Made by a program: the position numbers and the translations under genes. Positions 45,663-55,894 of a DNA stretch of 64,000 nucleotides are shown one piece after another. Position 1 is the first letter of the stretch. Each line of letters opens with the position of its first letter. Origin of the DNA: Ceriagrion tenellum (Eukaryota > Arthropoda > Insecta > Odonata > Coenagrionidae); NCBI GenBank assembly GCA_963169105.1, contig OY720636.1:140731747-140795746 (forward strand). The letters run 5' to 3'. The notes below the pieces were generated by a model that was not told where the DNA came from, did not search any database, and worked only from the letters and a program-made list of their open reading frames with translations.

Positions 45663-46789
45663 ATGTGCCTGTAACTGTTAACCTAGATGATGTTTTTCCA
45701 TTTCCTATGTGTAATGTCAATGACGATGATGGTTGTCACAGTGATATAAATGCTGATGTCAATCACATTCATGGTGTGGAAAATGGTGTTGACAATCAGT
45801 CTGTTGTCAGTGAAAGTGAAATACACGTGAATGTCCCTGAAAACATAGTTACAGAATGTGAAAGGAGATATCCTATAAGAGAAAGACAAAGAAAGGAATT
45901 TCCTGGTAAGCTGCATTCTTGTTTTAAGGTTAAAGATTTGGGATCAGTTGTGGATTGTCTGGGAATGAGAGTACGAATGGGTGACGGTAAAGTGAAGTTG
46001 GACCAAAAGCAGGTCATTTTGAACCTACTGTGTAAGGTTGGAATGTCAGAATGTAAGCCTGTGTCAACTCCAATGGTTCCTGGTACTCGACTGGCCAAGA
46101 GTGACGCCTCAAAGTGTGAAAGTGTACCTTACCAGCAGGTGATTTGCAGTCTGCTTTATTTATCTGTGTGCACTAGGCCTGATATATCTTTTGTGACCAA
46201 TTATCTTAGCCAGTTCAATAATTGCTACACTAGTGAACACTGGCAGTGTGTGAAAAGAGTCTTAAGGCATTTGAAGGGAACCAGTGACATGGGTATTGAA
46301 TTCAAAGAGACTGAAAACACTCCTGACATTTGTGGTTTTGTTGATGCCTCATTTGCAAATGATGTTGACAGGAAATCTGTTACTGGGTATGTTTTTGTGA
46401 ATGCTGGTGGGCCAATCTGCTGGGAGAGTAAAAGGCAAAGTGTAACTGCTCTGTCTTCAACTGAGGCAGAATATATTGCTATAGACTCTGCAGGTAGGAA
46501 AGCTGTTTACCTGAAAGGGTTGTTGTCTGAGTTAAGTGGTAGAAAAGGTCCAATTCTTTTATGGAATGATAATCAGAGTGCATTGAAATTAGCCTCTGAT
46601 GATGTTCTGCATGCACGTACTCAACACATAGAGGTTAAGTTTCATCACATCAGGGAACTTATTAAATGTAAAAAGGTAATACTTAATTACATGGAATCAG
46701 AAAGAATGATTGCTGATGTATTCACCAAGGCACTTAATGTTACTGCTCACCGCAAGTGTATTATGCCTTTAGGAATGTGTATTTGCTGA
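45656..46789 (+). pseudogene. copia 1 pol remnant: RT tail and RNase H, RT core deleted
   Basis: The frame continues the linker (VPVTVNLDDVFPF) to YPIRERQRKEFPG, then jumps at about 45905 straight to KLHSCFKVKDLGSV, which is near the end of a copia RT. The RT body, including the catalytic YVDD, is missing without a stop or frameshift at the joint. The rest is complete: TPMVPGTRLAKSD, YLSVCTRPDISF, RNase H with FVDASFANDVDRKSVTGYVF, SSTEAEYIA, NDNQSALKLA and HIEVKFHHIREL. The gap corresponds to roughly 0.9-1 kb. Without RT the element cannot copy itself. Confidence 0.9.
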
Positions 46790-46819
46790 AGAAAAAGATG
46801 TTGGTCGATTAAGGGAGAG

Positions 46820-47012
46820 TGTTGTAATTGTTTCTAACTCTTTGTAATCTCCCACCTGTGACGTTTTTACTCACTCATTTGTTTTTGTAATACCGGAAGT
46901 TGTTTCTAAAATAAACTGTGCTTCGCCATGTTGTTCCTATACGAGCCGGTTGTTTTCATTCAAAGCTCCAAGAAATCCCTGGTAATCGTTCTCCCGAGCT
47001 AATATTTCAACA
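46820..47012 (+). repeat. 3' LTR of copia element 1
   Basis: This 193-bp copy matches the 5' LTR with no difference seen by eye. It is preceded by the purine tract and followed by the TTGCC target duplication. Confidence 0.95.
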
Positions 47013-47080
47013 TTGCCTAGGAATCAAGATATCTTGATATCAAGTTTACTAGGCGTTTGCCAAGTTCGAAAACGGCCTTA

Positions 47081-48253
47081 GCTACTCATATGTCCAACCA
47101 CTAGACTTTTGGTAGATAAGGAAACAGCAGATGAATGCCTTGAAGCTCTTCATTGAGGACTCTTCAACAAATTCATCTGCTACTTCCTTATCTGCAGAAA
47201 ATCTTTCACCAGCCACAAAGCAGAGATATATTCTGTGCCTTTTCTAGACTTGCAGTGGAGTCCCGTGCACTTGGCAGCCAAAGAAAAAACAACACAGTAT
47301 GTGCTTTAAGCATGGCAATTTGTGCATACCATCAAGTAGCATAACAGCAGAAATCACTAAACTTAAAAGTAGCAAATTCTGAGCAAATTTGCAATGTGTG
47401 TACTAAGTTGTACAATTGATTTAAATTGAAAGAACAAGTAATTTATAAATGAAGTGATTATGAAATATGCATCAATTTAAATAAATACTGTAAATAATGG
47501 AAATTATCTAATGAAGTATTGTCAAACATTTTTGAAACAAAAATTATGCTTAAGATTTGATTTCCTGAAATGTGTGCAGTTGTTTCTACAATTAAGTGTG
47601 CTAGTTCCTTATTGATACTGCAAGATTACAAGAATTTCCAGATTATGGGTTCTTGACAGAAATTTAAAAAGATAATTTCTTTTAAACCAATAATGAATAT
47701 GATTTGTATGCAACCAGGGCCATAAATAATTTATGAACCAGACCAGAAAAACTATATGATGAGACGATCCTTATCACAATGGAATAAAACTGTAAAATCT
47801 TCTCCCACCAAGGATACAAAATATTTCACTGCGCAGTGGAAATATTTACCTACTATCAGACTTTTAATGTTACAGATAAATAATACTCTTCAGTTCATTA
47901 TTTACCATAAAGAATTGTGCTATGCTAAAGTATGCATGACAAATTATGAGTTTATGTGATATACATAGTAGCTTCTTTCCATGCCATGAAAGTATATTTT
48001 TTTCAAAGCCTATTTATTTCACCACCAAAAACAGAGCAAAGGCTATTACATTCGGTGACATAATGAATGAATAAATAAAATTTTCAAACAAAAACATAAT
48101 AAACATTAACCATCTTAGTGCTGACTCCTGCCAGCGGTTCTAGCAAGAAATGCAGAGGGTAACTTAATGAAATGTATCACTCTAGGAAAATTAAGATTAC
48201 AAAGTTATTGTTTAAAATATCCATACATGGTTTTTCTTATTGTGTATACATTG
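47081..48253. other. intergenic DNA between the Harbinger-like element and copia 2
   Basis: No gene is recognised. An 80-nt hairpin lies at 47114-47193; the rest is AT-rich with only short chance ORFs. Confidence 0.5.
47114..47193. ncRNA. 80-nt imperfect hairpin, pre-miRNA-like shape
   Basis: The arms pair AGATAAGGAA with TTCCTTATCT, AGCAGATGAAT with ATTCATCTGCT, and TTGAAG with CTTCAA. Internal loops of two and three mismatches separate the paired blocks, and the terminal loop is about 16 bases. Size and bulge pattern are compatible with a microRNA precursor, but a miniature transposon remnant or chance inverted repeat is equally possible. No expression evidence can be seen from sequence. 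Confidence 0.35.
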
Positions 48254-48506
48254 TGTGAGAATGTGAAAAGTTGGTAACTTTTAATTTAAATGATTATCGA
48301 GTGTATTTGATTTAATTTTGGTATTCAGAGGTTGGCGGGCCTTGTTGCTTTTTGTACTTCTTTTGTTTTATGCACATTTTTTTTCCGCCATGTATCTACG
48401 TGTAAGATGGACAGAGAGTGAGAGAGATTAAAGTTGTTCCTCAACGTACACGTATCTATCAATATTGATCCCATCTTTGACCTCATGAGTGTTAAAACTT
48501 TTCACA
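48254..48506 (+). repeat. 5' LTR of copia element 2
   Basis: The 253-bp LTR begins TGTGAGAATGTG and ends TTTTCACA. It differs from its partner at roughly eight or nine positions plus one indel, giving about 3-4% divergence by eye. Confidence 0.93.
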
Positions 48507-48616
48507 GGTTATGGGCCCAGGGAAGTTCAGAGTATAAAGGTGTGCATTAAGAAAAAAGTTGAGAGTTAAAAGCAGAGAAAGGTTAAAAGTAAAGAGGACT
48601 TTGTACATCACGGCCG

Positions 48617-51600
48617 ATGGCAGCGAAAGAGAAATCTACAACATCCCAAAGTTAAAGGATAAAAATTACTATGCATGGTCAGTTCAGACAGAGTAAATTT
48701 TAGACTAGAGATTTATGGGAAGCAGTGTCCGACGGATGGAACGAAGAAGATTTGGGGGATCTTACACCCAAGGAAAGAAAGAAGAATAAGAAAGCTCTAG
48801 CCCTCATAAAGTCAACTGTTAACGAGAATCACATTGAGACCATCGGTCATCTCAAGAGTGCAAAGGAGGCGTGGACGGCTCTTAAGAACACCTTTTGTCC
48901 AAAGGATGAGACTCAACAGCTGATGATGATGAAAAATCTAATAAGAATGGAAAAGAGTGCAGATGAAACATGTGTTCAGTATATAAATCGAGTCGTGGCA
49001 GCCCACAGAGAGGTTAGTGAAACTAACTTAGTAGAATTCTCGCATAAGATAGTGTCGCTGATTACTTTGACGGGCCTACCTCCAGAATACAGTGATGTGT
49101 CAAAATCGCTTACCCAAGACCCCAAACTATCAGTGAATCTCTTACGTTCTGTGCTGCGAGCTGAGGAGACAAGATTAGGAATAGAGATAACTGAGAATTC
49201 AAAGGCATTAGCAGTGAAAGGTAAGCAGCCGTTCCAGAAGAAGGAATCTGCAGGCAGAGTGAGATTAATTCGAAAGATAGAAATTACTTTTACTGTTGTG
49301 TGTATGGCCACAAGGCAAAGGATTGCTGGAAAAGGAAGAGAGACAAAGGCAAGAAAGAAGAAAATTGGAGAAAAGGAGAGAAATTTGTAGCCAGAGGTGA
49401 AAGTGATAAATCTAATCCTTCTGCAAGTACTAGCGCAGCAGTGTTGCATTCGAAAGATCATATAGTGTTGTGTTCAAAGGATAGAGAAGGAGCAATTTGT
49501 ACCGCGAATGAGTGGATCCTGGACGGGGGCGAAACTGACCACATGACACCCCATGCAAAGTATTTAGAAAAAATGTGTAAAATAAAAGGTAAAGTTAGCC
49601 TTGCTGATATAAAGGATAAAGAGGTATGTGAAACTGGAATGGTCACATTAGACGTAAGTCATAAGTGTGGAAATATAATGTTAAGTTTAACAAATACTTT
49701 ATATGTTCTGAGTTTTGGTGTGAATCTTATTTCAGGTAGTAAATTGGTAGATAAAGGCTACCAGGTGATTTATGATAAAGAAAGTGCCATTGTCACAAAT
49801 AAATTTACTGGTGAAATATTGTTGCGTGGAGTAAGATCAGGAAATCTTTTTGCAGTAACAGTGTTAAATGACATACCTTGTGATTTTAAAGAATGTGATA
49901 AGAACAGTCAAGATGAGGTAAAAGGTTATGCAAATAGAGCAGTTGCAGAATTATGGCATCGTAGGTTGGGTCATACAAGTTACCGTGTTGGAAAAAATTT
50001 CATGTCTTAAAGATAAAGAGATAAACTTTGGCAAAGAAAATGTCAAGGTTTGTGATACTTGTGTAATAGGCAAAGGTAAAAGAAAGAAGTTTTTCAGAAA
50101 GACTGAAAGTGAATCCAGTCAAGTTTTGGACTTGATACACTCAGACGTTGGAGGTAAAATAAGTCCTATGTCTTTAGGGGGTGGTAAATTTTGTTACTTT
50201 CTTAGATGATTATAGCAATTATTGTACTGTGTACATTTTGAAATCAAAGGCTGAGGTGTATGATAAATTTAAAATGTACAAGGAATTTGTAGAGGTTTTT
50301 CATTCTAAAAGAATTAAGGCATTAATGTCAGATAATGCAGGTGAATATGTGAGTAGAAAAATGACTGCTTTGTTAGAAGAAAATGACATACAAAGAAAAT
50401 TGTCAGCTCCCTATTCACCGCAGCAAAATGGGAAGGCGGAAAGAATAAATGGTACCTTGTTTAATCTAGTCAGGTGCATGCTAGAAGACAGTGGATTGCC
50501 AAAGGTTTTTTGGGATGAAGCCCTCAGTTATGCTTGTTTAATCAGAAATGTTTGCCCTTCAATGGCAACAGGTGGAAGGATTCCTGTTGAACTTTGATAC
50601 AGAAAGAAACTTAGACAGGATGAGATGGAACATTTTAAAATTTCTGGGTGTTAAGCCCTTATGACTGTTTTGCATGGAAATAAAAAGTTAGACCCTAGAG
50701 CAATTTTGTGTGTTTATTTAGGTATTCAACCAAATGCAAATGCTTACAGATTGTGGAATGTAAAGGAAAGGAAAATAGAAATAAGTAGAGACGAAGTTTC
50801 TGATGAGACGTTTTTTCCCTTTAAGGAATTTAAGTTTAAAGGAAATGAAAGCATAGAAAGTGATGAATTAGTGTATATGTCTTTTTGTGATAATGACCTA
50901 GTTGAGGAAAATAATGTGTCAGGGGAAGCATTAAGGGATGAAGATACAATTGGAGGAGAAAATGAAAACAGACAACCCTTGAGACGTTCAGAAAGACAAC
51001 CCAAACCTAGAGTTATATGTACTTGTCCTTGCTGTATGATAGCAAATTATGGTGAACTAAGTGATCCTAAGACAGTAAGTGAGGCTATGAAGTGTAAATT
51101 TGCTGGGAAATGGAAAAGGGCAATGATGGAAGAAATGCAAAATATGATGGAAAATAATGTGTTTGAAATTGTGTGAAGGCCTAAAAATACAAATGTTGTA
51201 GGTACAAAATGGGTCTTTAAAGTAAAACAAAATGAGTCAGGTGAAGTAGATAGATTTAGAGCAAGAATTGTTGCGAAGGGATATATCCAGATACCTGATA
51301 TGGATTATTTTGATACTTACAGTCCAGTATTAAGAAAAAAGACTTAGAATTTTATTAGCATTAGCTTTAGAAAGGGATTGGAGTGCTATACATTGTGATG
51401 TTATGTCAGCATATCTAAAGAGTGATATCAGTTCTATAGTTTATGTTGAACAACCAAAATGGTATGAACCTAGAGAGAAAAATGGAGAGGATTATGTTTG
51501 GAAGTTAAATAAAAGTATGTATGGATTACATCAATCAGGAAGAGATTGGAATTTTCACTTAAATAGCAAATTGCTAAGTGTGGATTTCAGGAGATGTATA

Positions 51601-52579
51601 AGTGAACCATGTGTGTATGTGAAGGAAAATGTAATAGTAGGAGCCTATGTTGATGATTTATTACTCGTTGGAGAAAAGGGAACCGTAGATGTAGTGAGAG
51701 GTTTACTTGTAGATTTATATGATATTAAGGATATGGGTGAAGTCAGAAACATTTTGTCAACGAAGGTTACAAGAGAAGACTCTTTAATGTGTATTAGTCA
51801 GGAGGTTTATGCAAAGAAAATATTGATGGAGTTAAACATGATCAATGCAAATAGGGTTTATACTCCGTTACCTCCAGGTGCGATGTCAGATGAAAATTCT
51901 GAACTACTTGATGAAACCCTGTATAGAAAAAGTATTGGTTCTTTATTGTATTTATCAAATGGTACTAGGCCAGATATAACATATTCTGTATGTAAATTGA
52001 GCCAGAAATGTGGCAAACCAAATATGTCAGATTGGAAAATGGTAAAATGTGTTCAAATATTTAAATAGTACAGTATGTCAGGGATTGAAGTATGAGAAGA
52101 CTGGCAAGAGAGTTTATGCTTTTTGTGATGCAGATTATGCAAATGATGTAAATGATAGAAAATCTATCAGTGGTTTTGTAATTATGCTCGCTGGTGGTCC
52201 CATCATATGGAAGAGCAAAAAGCAAAGAACTGTGGCTACTTCTACAGTCATGGCAGAGTATCTGTCAATGTATGAGGTAACAAAAGCAATTTTATGGTTA
52301 TCGAGTTTTTTGAGGGAGATTGGTCGAGATGATTTTATTGAAGTGCCTGTGAAAATATATTCAGATAACCAAGGTGCATTGGAAATTGTTAAGAACCAAA
52401 TAGTTTCTGAAAGAACAAAGCATGTTGACATAGCTTATCATTTCATGAGAGAAAAAGTGAATGATGGTGATATCGAATTTTCTTATGTTTCTACTCAGGA
52501 AAATTTAGCAGATGTTTTTACAAAGGCAGTTTCAGGACCAAAATTGATAAAGTTTGTTGAAGGTTTAAATTTGAAGTGA
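48617..52579 (+). pseudogene. copia 2 gag-pol polyprotein, multiply interrupted
   Basis: Gag starts near 48617 and has stops within its first 40 codons. The longest gag stretch is 48725-49390 (AKEAWTALKNTFCPKD, LTGLPPEYSDV). The zinc knuckle near 49285 has lost its first Cys (YFYCCVYGHKAKDC). The protease active site reads LDGGETDHM instead of DSG. Integrase is at 49928-50640 in two frames (FLDDYSNYCTVY, SDNAGEYVSRKM, YSPQQNGKAERIN). RT is at 50661-52068 with TKWVFKVKQNESG, a stop before 51180, a frameshift near 51340 and an intact AYVDDLLLVG (51650). RNase H is at 52049-52579 (FCDADYANDVNDRKSISG, SDNQGALEIV). This polyprotein is not functional. Confidence 0.92.
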
Positions 52580-52656
52580 GAGTCCTGAAAACCTTTTGCT
52601 GTATGCTTGAGTCATACATATGTTTTTGTTTCTTTTAAAGTAAAAGTTAGGGGAAG

Positions 52657-52908
52657 TGTGAGAATGTGAAAAGTTGGTAACTTTTACTTTCAATGATTAT
52701 TGAGTGTATTTGATTTAATTTTGGTATTCAGAGGTTGGCGGGCCTTGTTGCTTTTTGTACTTCTTTTGTTTTATGCACATTTTTTTTCCGCCATGTATCT
52801 ACGTGTAAGACAGACAGAGTGTGAGAGAGATTAAAGTTGTTCCTCAACGCACACGTATCTATCAATATTGAGCCCATCTTTGACCTCTGAGTGTTAAAAC
52901 TTTTCACA
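52657..52908 (+). repeat. 3' LTR of copia element 2
   Basis: This is the 252-bp partner of the LTR at 48254. Differences cluster near the start (ACTTTCAATG against AATTTAAATG) and around GACAGACAGAGTGTGAG. Confidence 0.93.
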
Positions 52909-52999
52909 CATTGAATTACGTAATAATCAAAAAAGACTTATACATCATAGAGAAAATAATTGTAATTATATTTGTGCTAAAGTTAAACAATTTTTTGCC

Positions 53000-53071
53000 T
53001 ATGAGCCGATATACTGGCCCGCCGCACTTTTTGCCTGAGGTGTCAAAGCCGATATATTGGCCCGCCACACT
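53000..53071 (+). repeat. short direct repeat, two units
   Basis: The segment GAGCCGATATACTGGCCCGCC recurs about 45 bases later as AAGCCGATATATTGGCCCGCC, each followed by a CAC motif. It is more GC-rich than its surroundings. It may be part of an unidentified repeat family. Confidence 0.6.
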
Positions 53072-53344
53072 AAGAGGTGGGGACTCGATGGCGGACTATG
53101 GCAAGAGAGAAGTTGACTGAATGGTTGAGCAAAGCCAAGGTACTGGGGCAGGCAGTAGACCAAATTGGTGCACAGTATTCCAAGATGGGGAGAATACAAC
53201 CAAAAAAGACAGTTTTCAGAGCTTCCTGTAGGGTCCTGAACATCAGTGAGGCAGTAAAGCATGTAAACTATAGCCATCACCTTCTGCACAATCATTATAA
53301 TGTGGTCATGAAGGTTGAGTTTCGTGTAAAGAATGACTAGTAAG

Positions 53345-54004
53345 TCAGTGGGAAGTCACAGGAAGGATAGGATCATTTAAGAGGGTGTAAGAATGTGAAA
53401 GGGGTTTGCTTTTTAATGAATAGGTCATTAGCGCTGATTTTGAGGGATTGATTCGCAGCCGCCAAGTTGAGCACAATTCGGAAACAAAGTTGATGGCAAA
53501 TTGAAGGAAATGTGAGCCAGAGGGGCGATCAACCAGCTTAAGAATTTTGCAATTGTCCAAGTACAGCAGAATATTGCAGCCAAGACGGATTATGCCCTTT
53601 GCAATGTCATCCACAAAGAGTGAAAACAGAAAGGGGCCAAAGATGCTACACTGTGGTACACCAGACACGACAGGAAGGTAAGAGGATGAGGTGTCATCAA
53701 TGGATACACGTTGGTAATGGGAGCTGAGGAAGCTGTGAATGAATGATGGGAAATTTGCATGGATGTTGTACCGGTGTAGGAGTTTATATAAAAATAAGGA
53801 GTGGTTAACCATGTCGAAGGCTTTGGAGAAGTCGATATAGCAAACATCAAGTTGGGAGTTTGATTCGAAAGATTGAGTACCATAGATGCATGGGCAAAGC
53901 CAGGATTTAAGGTTGGAGGGGAGGGGAAGGAACATTCCTATCTCTACCAGTGTGTGTATGTCCTGTCTGGCCCCGAATAGCAGATTAGGAATGAAATGCC
54001 TCAT
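53345..54004 (-). pseudogene. LINE reverse-transcriptase fragment (Jockey/CR1-like)
   Basis: This is a 219-residue minus-strand frame with the RT blocks YIDFSKAFDMVNH (first catalytic Asp), SGVPQCSIFGPFLFSLFVDDI and LRINPSKSALM. The catalytic FADD-type box, expected within NILLYLDNCKI, reads YLDN, so the second catalytic aspartate is lost. The upstream endonuclease and downstream 3' end are missing, making it a dead-on-arrival copy. It is a different lineage from the plus-strand LINE at 33.7-35.7 kb, judging by the motif wording. Confidence 0.85.
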
Positions 54005-54628
54005 TCATGGGAGGCAGCTGCTTCCCTTCTTCCCTATCACTACCCCCATGCATACATTCTCCTGTAAAGTCTTGTTGGTGAACGAATATTAATATTATTA
54101 CAGAGCCTCTAAAAGAAAATCCAGGCTCCCGAGAATAGTTAAAACGTTTTCTTATAGAGGCTGCCATTAATGAAGAATCGGATTTCCACTGAGTGAACAA
54201 TTGAGTGCTAGATGCGTCATAACAAAAAATACTTCTTATTGATAATTGGAACAGAAATTGTCGCGCGTCTTACACATTGCGAAGTTTCACGAGAATTGAT
54301 ACCTGGTAACAGCAGTAATTATAAACACGTTGGAACAACCGACAGCCAAGCATAATGCTGCTTTTAAGGACAACGGATTTACCACCCTCGAAGAGGCTAA
54401 ATGTAACCACATAATTTAGGATAATAATTTCAAAAACTCCTCAAGTTAATCGCCACGAATTATTATGGCTTATGAAATAGGGATAAAATATTAGGATACA
54501 CATCTTACTTTGTTCAGCTCGGTTTCATTTGGAGTCAAAATTGTCATCAAGCCGTAGCCCAATGCTCCGAATCCACAAATGTATAAGGCCGATCGCACTG
54601 CAGCCATCAGTCAGCAGCAATATTCTGC
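54005..54628. other. intergenic DNA, likely 3' flank of the CEBPZOS-like gene
   Basis: No gene or repeat is recognised. The right-hand part should include the 3' UTR of the minus-strand gene ending at 54629. Confidence 0.45.
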
Positions 54629-55107
54629 TCAATTACCATCGATCTTCCCTTCTCTGGACCAAATATGTAAATCTCTATCTTTCGTACTTTCTCCGCCAAG
54701 TATGCTTCCAAAACTATAATAACCTGCGGGTGAACATACGAAATCTATCACTCACATTGCTGAGCATAAGATGAACGAAATCACTGAACTGGCGGAAAGC
54801 CTCCCGCATATAATATGAAGAGAATAAAATTCAAACCTTCTAGGGCCCAAGGGAAATTCTTGTACATGTACAACCTGTAATCTAAAAAGTAGTACATATT
54901 ACAACCAATCATCATACATCTCTTTTCCAATGGACGTTTTAACTTTGCAATTGAGTAGCAGCATGAATTCAACAAACCTCTCGATGTGTTCATGCGATAC
55001 CAACAGTAGTAGCTTCCAGCAAATGCTATAGCCTCTGCAACGAAAAGGACTGTTGCACCTGTTCGAATATACCTACGATAAGCAGGCTTAGGGTTCTTAT
55101 GCAACAT
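54629..55107 (-). CDS. CEBPZOS: CEBPZOS-like small single-pass membrane protein
   Basis: Three exons, 54978-55107, 54837-54881 and 54629-54723, join with GT-AG introns of 96 and 113 bp (both phase 1) into 89 residues. The protein starts MLHKNPKPAYRRYIRTG, then has one transmembrane helix at about 18-37 (ATVLFVAEAIAFAGSYYCWY). MNTSR follows (39-43), then DYRLYMYKNFPWALEGYY and a hydrophilic tail ending KIDGN. This matches the layout of human CEBPZOS: a basic start, one helix with GVFGAYF, KMHTSQDFR, then KYPFILEVYY. That protein has 80 residues, is reported to be mitochondrial, and has an unknown function. The start at 55107 was chosen by family length. Upstream acceptors (TTTTTACAG near 55153, TATTTTAG near 55126) suggest a separate 5' UTR exon. 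Confidence 0.75.
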
Positions 55108-55556
55108 TTCTACACCAACAATACATGCTAAAATACATAATGGATGTATCACTGTAAAAAGACGATTGAGGGCCAGCTAAAATTACACGCAATAACGAAA
55201 CTCAATAGAAGGAAATTGAAGAGATTAAAGACGACACACACCCTTTCACGCAACAGTGCAGTCATCTGTCCTTCGTGAAGGTCTTCGCCGCCCTCGCATG
55301 TGCAGCACTGGCTGTGGGAGGAGGGAGCAAACAAGCCAATCACAGGTCTATGCGGACGATGCGGACCTTGCGAGGAGCGCGAAGTTAAACTTCCATGAAA
55401 AACTCCGTGCTTCGAAGTTATTCATTTTAGCGCTGCTAGAAATATCTGTTCCGGTTAGTATGAATGTGGTTATATATATAAGTAAAAGGGACTTCGGTGC
55501 ATTGTTAACAGAGAACATCAACGTTATATTTTTATACTAGTTCATATTTGATGGAT
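55108..55556. other. upstream region of the CEBPZOS-like gene
   Basis: The segment around 55250-55380 is more GC- and CpG-rich than its surroundings (GCCGCCCTCGCATGTGCAG, GCGGACGATGCGGACC). That suits a promoter or first exon. No reading frame on the plus strand is recognised. Confidence 0.4.
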
Positions 55557-55558
55557 TA

Positions 55559-55892
55559 CCGTATATTTCCGCAGATAAGACGACCTTGAGATAAGACGCG
55601 GTGTAAATTTTCGTCAAATTTTTATAGTTTAAGCATACATCAGCCCTAAAGGACGACCCCCAAACTATCAATGGCCGAAAGTGAGGATGTACTTGAGGAG
55701 CTATTTGCCTCAGATGATGAATTTGAGGATTTTAAATACATTGATTTGAAGTGAGTGTTTTGTTTTATTTTATAATGATTTTAATTTATGTAAATTTCAA
55801 CCTTTTTTTTGTATCTGTCCTATAAGACGACCCCGGATTTTGGGGGCCTTTTTTAATGATTCAAGTATCGTCTTATCAGCCGAAATATACGG
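55559..55892. mobile_element. pogo/Tigger-like miniature transposon
   Basis: Terminal inverted repeats of about 23 bp start CCGTATATTTCC at both ends, with a few mismatches, and are flanked by TA dinucleotides (55557-55558 and 55893-55894) as in mariner/pogo insertions. Inside, a 27-codon frame at 55671 (MAESEDVLEELFASDDEFED, then FKYIDLK and a stop) looks like the acidic tail of a pogo-type transposase. The element would be an internal-deletion derivative. At 334 bp it cannot encode an active transposase. Confidence 0.7.
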
Positions 55893-55894
55893 TA

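Larger units (their letters stand above)
43223..47012 (+). mobile_element. copia-type LTR retrotransposon 1, young but RT-deleted
   Basis: The full insertion has LTRs at 43223-43415 and 46820-47012. A primer-binding site GGTTATGGGCCCAG begins at 43416, and a purine tract AAGGGAGAG (46811-46819) precedes the 3' LTR. The TTGCC target duplications lie at 43218-43222 and 47013-47017. It is 3.8 kb long, against about 5 kb for full copia elements. The primer site is complementary to the anticodon region of initiator tRNA-Met rather than its 3' end, as known for Drosophila copia. The apparent lack of LTR differences suggests recent insertion. It sits inside the Harbinger-like element. Confidence 0.95.
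42123..47077. mobile_element. Harbinger-like DNA transposon/MITE, split by a copia element
   Basis: Both ends carry the same 22-bp perfect terminal inverted repeat, starting GGCCGTTTTCGAACTTGG. They are flanked by TTA on each side (42120-42122 and 47078-47080), the 3-bp target duplication typical of PIF/Harbinger. Removing the inserted copia element (43223-47012 plus one TTGCC copy) leaves about 1.2 kb. No transposase domain is recognised. A short frame at 43109-43201 (MMDTDGAFRMFYEMKAAW, ending at a possible donor) is the only coding-like piece. Subterminal inverted segments (CTTGAAACCTAG near 42161 and CTAGGTTTTAAG near 42279) add to the miniature-element look. Confidence 0.7.
48254..52908 (+). 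mobile_element. copia-type LTR retrotransposon 2, older and decayed
   Basis: This is a complete 4.7-kb structure with LTRs 48254-48506 and 52657-52908. The target duplication CATTG lies at 48249-48253 and 52909-52913. The primer-binding site GGTTATGGGCCCAG at 48507 is identical in type to that of copia 1, and a purine tract GTTAGGGGAAG precedes the 3' LTR. All domains are present but frames are broken many times, and LTR divergence marks it as older than copia 1. The LTRs of the two elements are unrelated by eye, so they belong to different families. Confidence 0.93.
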
